Position numbers and translations under genes: made by a program. From contig JASAOO010003541.1 of the NCBI GenBank assembly GCA_030849075.1, forward strand, positions 1-64,000: DNA of 64,000 nt, read 5' to 3'. Below, in pieces: positions 35,726 through 44,200 of this stretch (positions are counted from its first letter, which is position 1; every line of letters starts with the position of its first letter). The notes beneath the pieces are model-generated. The model made no database searches and had not been told where the DNA came from. It worked only from the letters and a program-made list of their open reading frames with translations. Origin of the DNA: Zelonia costaricensis. Its lineage: Eukaryota > Euglenozoa > Kinetoplastea > Trypanosomatida > Trypanosomatidae.

Positions 35726-37366
35726 TCACCAGTTTGCAAGTGACACAACGGGCAATTCGTGGCGGCCGAGCATCACTTCGGAGAACACCAGCTCCTTCAC
35801 TGGTGCCTGGTGCTCGCTGAGGATGCGTGCGGTGATGCCTACCTCCTTCACAACGTCGATGACAGCGTTCCTGCCCCCGCACAAGCCCTTGGCAACGGTG
35901 CACCAGTCCCACGACGCGATCTCGTTGTACTCCTCGTTCCACCCGTTGATCATGCGCTCAATCACGTAGCCGTCGTTGTTCACCAGGAAGACAAGCGGAT
36001 GCAATCCGCGGCGGGTGAAGGAGCCGAGCTCCTGCACCGTCATCTGCGCGGCGCCGTCTCCGACAACAACAATGACGCGCCGAGTGGGATCAGCGACCTG
36101 TGCACCGTACGCCGCCGGCAGCGAGTAGCCGATCGAGCCCCACAACCCCTGGGACAGCAAAAGGCCGTTCTTCGGCAGCACAAGCCCCGCTGACGAAAAG
36201 CTCGACGTGCCCTGGTCCACCACGAAGACGTCTCCCTTTTGCAGGTTGTCCTGAAGCTCGTTCCAGAAGTGGCGCATCGAGAAGGCGTCGCTCTCCGGCG
36301 CCGGGAACGCCGGCGGCTTTTCGTGCGAGATGGACGCCCACTGCCCAGCGTGTTGCATGACGATTTCCCGCACCGCTGCGATGGCATCTTGCATGCCGAG
36401 CGGCGCAAACGTTTGCACATCAACCGTGCTCTCAAGCGGCTGGATCTCAACACACCGTGTTTTGTCCAACTCGTGCGAAAAAAACGCCGTGCCCAAGTCG
36501 TGGAACTTGACGCCGACGATGATGCACACATCGGCGTCCTCGACAGCCTTGCGCACCGCTGCCGCCGTTGGCTTTCCGTAGTACGTACCGATGTAGTTCG
36601 GCGACTGCTCGCACAGCGTGCCCTTGCCGAGCAGCATGTGCGCGAACGGGATGTGCGCGTCGTCGACCAGCGCCTGCATCGCCTCGTTGCATTCAAACCG
36701 GTGGCAAAGGTGACCCACTAGGGCCACTGCCGACGCAGCCGACGAAATCTTCTTCTCGACAGCGGCTTTGAACGCAGCGAGAGCGTCGTCGTCGGTGGAC
36801 GGGAGGGCACGCCACAGCGGCGCGTTTGGAGACACGGCCGGAGCGACCGCGACGTCCATCGGCAGCAGGATGTAGCCCGGCTTTTTGTTGAGTAAGACAG
36901 CCTCAATCACGCGATCAATCTCACACACCGCGTTCTCAAAGCTGAGGCAACACACCGCACAGGAAACCTCCTTCGCCATGCGCAGAAAGTGCTGGAAGTT
37001 ACCGTCGCCCAGCGTGTGGTGCATAATTGCCCGCTTCTTTTCGATCATTGTTGTCGGTCCACCAACGATATGGATCACCGGACACTCCTCCGCGTACGAG
37101 CCGGCGATGCCGTTCACAGCGCTCAGCTCGCCCACGCCGTACGTCGTCAGCACCGCGGCGATGCGGCGGCAGCGCGCGTAGCCGTCCGCGGCGTACGCCG
37201 CGTTCAGCTCGTTCGCGCACCCGACCCACTCCAGGCCCTTCTGCGCCGTCACGTCGTCCAGGAAGCGCAGGTTGTAGTCGCCGGGCACGCCGAACAGGTG
37301 GCTGCAGCCCGTCTCCACGAGACGCTCCAGCAGGTAGCAGCCGACGTTGTACTCCTGGGCGGGCAT
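35726..37366 (-). CDS. Thiamine-diphosphate pyruvate/indole-3-pyruvate decarboxylase
   Basis: This enzyme removes CO2 from a 2-oxo acid (pyruvate to acetaldehyde, or indolepyruvate to indoleacetaldehyde) using thiamine diphosphate and Mg2+. It has 546 residues from the first ATG, the normal size. Residues for ThDP chemistry in bacterial and yeast PDC are all visible: Asp30 in VPGDYNL, Glu53 in ANELNAAYAADGYAR, the His116-His117 pair in MHHTLGDG, and Glu470 in NNDGYVIE. The ThDP/Mg motif runs from GDG (436-438) to NN (463-464). There is no organelle signal, so it is probably cytosolic. Substrate choice between pyruvate and indolepyruvate cannot be read from the sequence. PDC is sparse among protists, and the close match to the bacterial/fungal type suggests ancient lateral gain, which a tree would test. 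Confidence 0.95.
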   Translation of the reverse strand: MPAQEYNVGCYLLERLVETGCSHLFGVPGDYNLRFLDDVTAQKGLEWVGCANELNAAYAADGYARCRRIAAVLTTYGVGELSAVNGIAGSYAEECPVIHIVGGPTTMIEKKRAIMHHTLGDGNFQHFLRMAKEVSCAVCCLSFENAVCEIDRVIEAVLLNKKPGYILLPMDVAVAPAVSPNAPLWRALPSTDDDALAAFKAAVEKKISSAASAVALVGHLCHRFECNEAMQALVDDAHIPFAHMLLGKGTLCEQSPNYIGTYYGKPTAAAVRKAVEDADVCIIVGVKFHDLGTAFFSHELDKTRCVEIQPLESTVDVQTFAPLGMQDAIAAVREIVMQHAGQWASISHEKPPAFPAPESDAFSMRHFWNELQDNLQKGDVFVVDQGTSSFSSAGLVLPKNGLLLSQGLWGSIGYSLPAAYGAQVADPTRRVIVVVGDGAAQMTVQELGSFTRRGLHPLVFLVNNDGYVIERMINGWNEEYNEIASWDWCTVAKGLCGGRNAVIDVVKEVGITARILSEHQAPVKELVFSEVMLGRHELPVVSLANW

Positions 37367-38257
37367 GGTGGGCGGTGGGGGAGGGGGAGGGGGGAGAGTT
37401 ACCGGGATAGGGGGTGGGGAGTTGGTTGTTTTTTGATGGGGTGGGGGGAGACTGGAATAAGGCACTTAGCGAGGCGAATCTGCGGGGCCGCGCGCGGGGA
37501 GGCGGGAGAGGCGCCAACATAATGGGAGAGGAACAGGGCAGGGGCGTTCAGGAGGAGCGGTAAAGGAGGCGGGCGTTGCTGAGCATAAAGGAGTCACTGG
37601 AAAGAGCTTGCTGCGTGGTCGTCGTGGGGCAAGAGGTGTTGCTGTGGTGATCGAGGGCAGTTGCGCTGTTGACCGGAGAGTGAGGTCGGTGATCAATTTG
37701 TGTTTCCGGCGAAATACCGCACCGTTGACGACGTTGCAGAGCTAACGCGTGCTGTAGCGCCTCAGTGCGCTGCACCGTGTGCTCACGTAAGCTCTTCGTA
37801 GAAGCGCACGTGTGAGAGGGGGGAGGAAAGAAAGTTCTGGCGCGGGCTGGCGCAGGCGATTCGATCATCATCTACAATGGGGAAGGTCGTGTTCGGGCGA
37901 GTACGAGTTGCGAGCGCTCGCCAGGCCGGTGACGGGCGCGTCGCGCTGGCGTCCTTCGTCCCGTTGAGGCGATCACGACAGCCTGCAGCCGGCTTTGCTT
38001 TGGAGGAACTTATGGAGGCAGTGAGGACGTGCGGGAGCGCGGGTGCCCCATGTACGTGGCAGGGTGCGGTGAAGGGGGCAGTGGAGAGGGAGGGGGGGTT
38101 GGGGTAGTGGCGTGCGTGGAGCGGGTACGCAAGACAAGCAAAAAGAAGAAGAGCGATCGAGGTCAGCACCGGGCACCCGAACGCGGCAGCGGAACGGGTG
38201 ATGCAGTGAAGTGCGGAGGTGGTGTGTCGCCTGAGGAGGAGGGGGAGGGTGAGGACA
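37367..38257. other. Intergenic region between TOR and the decarboxylase
   Basis: No gene. A dense G/purine tract at 37370-37402 directly abuts the decarboxylase ATG on the coding strand as a C/T-rich leader without an AG, so the acceptor must lie further up. A second tract follows at about 37438-37452. Polypurine stretches occur near 38084-38105 and 38233-38250. Confidence 0.5.
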
Positions 38258-41200
38258 TCACCAGAACGGCGCCCACCCCGTGAGGAATGCGTCGGCAAGG
38301 TTGTCGAGGCTGGAGGCCTCTTGGATCAGCCGGTCCACCTGGTGCGGCACGTCGAGGCTGTCGGCGCCGCCGTTCAGGACGCGCAGGGAGAGGTAGGTGG
38401 TGAGCAGCGGGGCGGCGAAGGAGTCCTTGGGTGAATCGGTGAAGCCGGCGAGGCTGTTCGAGCCCCACGACGAGCCCTGATGTTGCGATCCGCCGGGGTC
38501 GAGGCGGCGCGAGGAGCGCATCATGGAAAAGGAGCTGTTCACGACGCCGAAGTCTTGTCCCGTGAGCTTTGCCTGCACGCGCGCGAGCGCTAGGTCGCCC
38601 TGCTGGTTGCGCGTCTCCTCGCCATTCTCGAATGCCTGGCTCTCCCCGGGCAGGACAAAGTGCGGCCCCTGCTTCGACACGGACTTGGACAGCTGCATCG
38701 CAACTGGCTTGGCGTCCGCCTCGGCCGTCTCATCAACGCCCAGGCGCGCCGCTGCGGCCGCCGGCTCGGCTGGTGACGCGGATCCGCCAGCCTCGGGCCG
38801 CCCCGACTTGGAGCCGGACTTCTCGTTGCCCTCGGTGCCCACAGTGAGGCGCCAGTTGATGAGGGGGTCGTAGATGAAGGCTTCGAGGATGGAAAGCAGG
38901 TTCTCGCTGTGGCGCCGCAAGTTCTTCATGGCCAGCTCGCACGTCAGTCGGTAAACCCCGTCGACACCGGTGATGCCGAGCGCGCAGACGAGCAGCCGAG
39001 TGAGGCGGAAGGGGACCGCCTCGGCGTAGAGGGCGCGGTGCATGGCCACCTCAAAGCAGTCACCAAAGTCGATGTGCACGACGGTGCCGTTGCCCTGCAG
39101 CATGAGGTTGTTCAGGTGGCGGTCGCCGAGCCCGAGCACGTAGCCGACCATCGACATGGCCGCCAGCGTCTGGCCGTAGGTCTGGCGGTAGCTCAGCCAC
39201 TGCTCGCACGTGTCGTTGTGATCCCAAAAGATGTGCCGCAGCTCGTTGTTTGGGGTGTTCTCCATCGCGTAGTTCAACAGCGTCTTTCGCTGCTGCTTCG
39301 GCAGGCGGTGGTAGTCCTCGATGGTGTTCAGCGCGCCCTTCTTCACAATCAGGTTTACCTCCTCGTAGATCGAAACCTCGTGCGCCTGCCGGTACGTCTC
39401 CAGCATCTTGTAGATCGTCTCTGTGTCCTCGACCCAGCCAACGACGCCGACGTTGTCCGTCAGCGGGATGACGGCGTACTGCGGAATGCTGAGTCCGATG
39501 GCGCTCGCCGCGTTGTCGGACTGCAAGATTGTGTCGATGAGCCGGATGAACTGCATGACGCGCTCGTCCTGGCGCATGTCCTCGTGACCCTTCAGCAGGA
39601 AGCGGTACTTCTTTCCGTCCGAGGCGTCGAGGCCGATGCGGCGCGGCTTCTGCTTTGATGGCATCACGTACACGCGGCTGTGGAACTTGCGGATGGTGAT
39701 GAGCGGCTTGTCGTGCTCGAACGTGCCAGGCACCGCCACAATGCTGTCGCGAATGCCGTCCAGCGTGGGCGAGACGTCGCTCATGTACAGTCGCCGCTCC
39801 AGCACGCCGCGGCGCAGCTGGGCGTAGACCTGCCGCAGGAAGCCCCACGCCTCGTCCGTCTTCGTCTCCTCCAGCGCCATCTTTGCGCGCCGCAGCGTTT
39901 GGCCAAAGGTGCGCTCGAAGCTGCGCTCACTCGGGGTCGAGGCGCGGTCGAGGTCGTCGTAGAGCGGTTGCAGCATGGCGAAGATGGTGGCCGCGTTGTT
40001 GGGCTTGTACGCGGCCTGCTGGATCGCAGCGTGCCACTTCTCCGTCCACAGAATAGCAATGCGCACCATCTCGTTGCTCACCAGTGACGCCTCCTTGACA
40101 ATGCGGTCGTTCTCGGGCAGGGTGCGAATGCCGGCGAGCACGCGCTCCGCCATGTGCTGCCGCACCGCGTCTGGCGACTTCTCCGCCACCGTCAAGGGGT
40201 AGATGAGGGCGTGCGAGTACTGCGAGCCGACGCGGATGAGGAGGTCGGTCAAGATGGCACGCGCGTAGCGGGCCTCGATGCCGATGCGGGCAATAAGCTG
40301 CGGCACGACGTTCAGCCACACGTGGTCCGCCACAACCTGGACACCGTGGTGCACCGCCTCGTTGATCTGGCGACTCCCGCTGTGGGTGAACCAGACGGAG
40401 AGGATGCGGAGGACATCCTGCATGACCATGTTGCCCGGCACGTCGTTGCAGAGCTGAATGGACTTGAAGAGCGAGTTGATGCAGCAGATGAGGTGGTTGT
40501 CCTGCACCTCGCCCTGCGTGCTCGGGTCGCGGGCGAGGTCGCAGTGCAGGATGCCGAGCGAGTGGAAGGCCGCCGCGCTGTTCGGGGCGAGCTCGGTCGC
40601 GCACATGAGCTCCTCGATTGCCTCCTCGCCGCACTCGGGGAAGAGGTACATGGTCCACTCGCCTAGCAGCAGCCAGCACTGGCCCCACATCTCGGCGCGT
40701 GGGTCCTCGGCGTCGACCTCGGCGGCTGACAGGATGCTCTTCAGCTCCATGTAGGCGCCTTGCTTGTCCTTGGTGAGGTAGACGTACTTGATGTAGGTGT
40801 GGATCAGCTCCGGCTCGCACTCGCACAAGTCCTCCAGCGTAGCCTCCTCGCTCAGCACGCGCTGCAGGAGGTGCTCAGCGTGGACGAACCACTGCGACTT
40901 GCACAGGCTCCGGATCACGTAGACGTACGAGTGCAGGTCCTCCTCCGGCGACAGCACGAGCGAGTTGATGGAAAGCACTGTCATGAGGTCGTTTGGCCGC
41001 GTCGACATCTGCACCAGACGGCGGTGCCACACCCGGCGCAGCAGTGCTTGCCGCTCCTCGCACGCTGTCGCGTACGAGACGAGCTCCTCAAAGTGCCGGA
41101 GGTGCTGCAGCCGCGTGAGCCCCTCGTAGGCGCGATTGTAGCTCTCGTTCAAGGAGTCCGCAAAGGACTCCAGCATCGACTCTCGCACCTTGTTCGTGTA

Positions 41201-44200
41201 GCGCATCAGCTCGTCGTGCGATCCGGCACGAAAAAGCGCGGCACAGCGCTCGACCACGCCAAAGCAGCCCTGCAGACGCTTCTCTAAGGACAGCTCGTCG
41301 AACTCGTCCCACGCGCCGAGGCAGAAGGCGGCCTTGGCCCGGTACGGCGCCACCTCGCGCTGCGCCTCCGGCGACAGCTGCGTCCAGTACTCGTCTGTAA
41401 GCTCCTGCACCCGGCTGGAGTGGCCCAGCGCCTGCTGGCAGCGCAGCACACCGACAAACGACGCCACCTCGAGCCCGCGCGCGCTGCAGCTCGCCATGCG
41501 CGCCTCGTACCGCCGCAGTGCCTCGCTCCACCAGTTGAGCTGCTCCAACGACGCGATCTCCTCGAAGCCGAACTGTTCGGGGGCGAAGATCTCGTCGGAG
41601 AACTTGCGTGTCAGCGTCTTCAGCAGCCCGTTAGCGGCCATGGTCATGTTCAGGTGCCGATAGTACTGGATCAAGTCCTCGGCAATCGTCATGACACGGC
41701 GCATCTGGAGGTCCTTGCGATCGGCGATCTTGCCGATCTTGCTGGACAGGCCCTCGAAGAGGACCTCGTTGAAGTAGATCGCCTTTATGTGCATCTCGCC
41801 GCTGAACGCGACGGAGGCCAGCGCCTCGAGGTTCATGAGCGGCTTCGGCCTTGACTTGACCTTCTCCTCAATCACGTAGGCGAGGGCGACCTCGATGTGC
41901 GTCAGCCCCTCAATCATACCACGAATGTCGCTGACGGCCCGCACCGGGTTGTTGTTGATGGTGAGCAGCTGCGCCCCGATCGGGACGCCGGCGCGCGCGC
42001 CAAGGCCGTTGGGCGCAAGCTTCGTCACGATGACGCCGCGCGTCGGGTCCTGGTCATAGTTGATGCCAAACTTCTGACTGGGTGAGTCCCGGTCAACGCT
42101 GAAGACGCTCTCCCGCATCACCTTCACCAGCTTTACGCGGTCCTCGTCCCGCTCGCCCTCCATGAACTCCGCAAAGTAGAAGAGCCCCTGCTTCACGTCC
42201 GTCGGCGCCGCGACGAGGGCGCGGTCGAAGATGTCCATCAGCTGCGCCCGCAGCGGCGTCTCAAGGTGCCCGCATACCGCGGCCACGGCAAGCGGGAAAA
42301 GGTCCTTGGCGAGCTCCGTGTTGCGGTCCGCCACCGCGCAGGTGTCGCGCAGCACGGCATACGGCGAGTTGCGCAGCAGTGTCACTGTTGCGTTGTGCAG
42401 CCACAGCACCCACGACTGCTCGCGCTTCTTCGACTTGGCGACCGGCAGCGCGGCGAGCGCCTGCACCACCTCCGCGCCCACCGGCCGCGGGCTCTCCTCC
42501 GTCTGCTCGACCCGCAGAATGCCGAGGTTGCGCCGCATCGACGACTTGTTGTCCGTCGCCTTGCGGCTGAAGAGGTTGCAGCACGCCGCGGTGTCCGTGC
42601 CGGGGCGAAAGCGAAAGTCGATCATCGTCTGCCCGTGGTCATGGCGAACGTCGAGGACATCGATGAGGACCGCTTCGGCGCGCAGGGCGGCGCGGAACTC
42701 GTGCTCGAACTCCGCCTGCGACAGCCGCGGCAGGTGCGAGACGAGCGTGATGGGGCGGTCGGGGTTGAGGTCCGTGCCGCCGGTGGTCGTCATGCGCGTC
42801 TTGGCGCCGCCCGCGGCGCTCTGCACGAGGTTGATAAAGTACTGAGGCGGAAAGCCGTTGCGCACGGCGACGTGCTCGATGGGCATGATGAAGCGCTTCG
42901 CCGGCATCTTGACCGTGTCCACGAGCGTCGCGAGGGTGTTGAGTCCGACGTCCATCTCCTCGTCGCTGTCGGCCAGCTCGATGTACCACATGATCGTGTG
43001 CACAATTTGGGCACAGCAGTGCTTGACCAGCGAGAGCTGCTTGGCCATGACGAAGTTGAGGAAGTCGAAGCAGGCGTCGTTGATGTCCTTGGCCTTGGAC
43101 AGCTTGCCGCCGGGCGAAGCCTTGGCCGGCTCGATGCACTGCAGCACATGCGGCAAGATCATCTGCAGCTCCTTCTCGTGCATGACGGCCATGAAGGACT
43201 CGAGCGACTTGACAACGCGCAGGACGAGGTCGAGATCGTTTTTGTTTTGCGACAGCCTCTGGTGGATGAACTCGACCGCCCACCGGTTGTCGCGCATCTC
43301 CTGTGCTGGGATGCCCTTGGCGAGGCTGTCCAGCAGCTGAACCACGTACGTGCTGAAGGGCTTCTGGCCGGCTTGCGGCAGCAGGCAGAAGGCCTGCACC
43401 GACTGCAGCACGTCGTAGCCCACCGACGGGGCCACCGTCTCCTTGAACTGCCGCAGTAGGACCGCCAGGTCGTTCATAAGGCCGAGCACCGTCTCGTACA
43501 GAAACGCCCGCTCCGGGTCGCGCAGCCACGTCTGCAGCTGCGGCAGCAACTGCGTCAGCAGGTGCAGCTTCGCCTTGCCCTCGACATCCTGCAACATGGC
43601 CCGTACCGCAGCCAGCGTGTCCACCTGCTGCTTGGGATCGAGGGCGAGCTGCAGCGAGCGTACGAGGTAGTAGAGCACCGCCGATGGGTAGCGCTCTGGC
43701 ATGTCGGTCGAGATGCGCAGTCGCGGCTTGCAGTGGGCCAGTGCGGCTGTCACGACCTCCTCCTCCGCCTCGATCTCGTCCGACTCGACGAGACGGAAGA
43801 CGTGCCGCATCTTCACCGGCGTCACGGCGCCAATCGCGCTGAGCACCTTCATCGCCGCAATCGTCACCGACTCCTCCTCCTCTGCCTCGCGGCGAATGAT
43901 GCGGGCGACAGCGCGGTACATCTCACTCAGCCCTGAAATGTCCGTCTTGGTGATGTGCGTGATGAACGCCGTCAGCGTCTCCAGCGCCTCGCGGCGGCGC
44001 GTGCACGAGTCGCCGCCGTTGGCGATGGACAGGAGCGGTCGCAGGAAGGAGTGGAAGTCAACGTGGTGTTGCGGCCCGCTCCGCTCGAGGATGGAGCGGA
44101 GCAGCTGCAGCAGCGCGACGGAGAGGGAGCGGGAGATGAAGGGCTGCGATTCGAGCCGCTGCAGCACAATCGTCTCAACCGTGTTGCCTTGGATGAGGAG

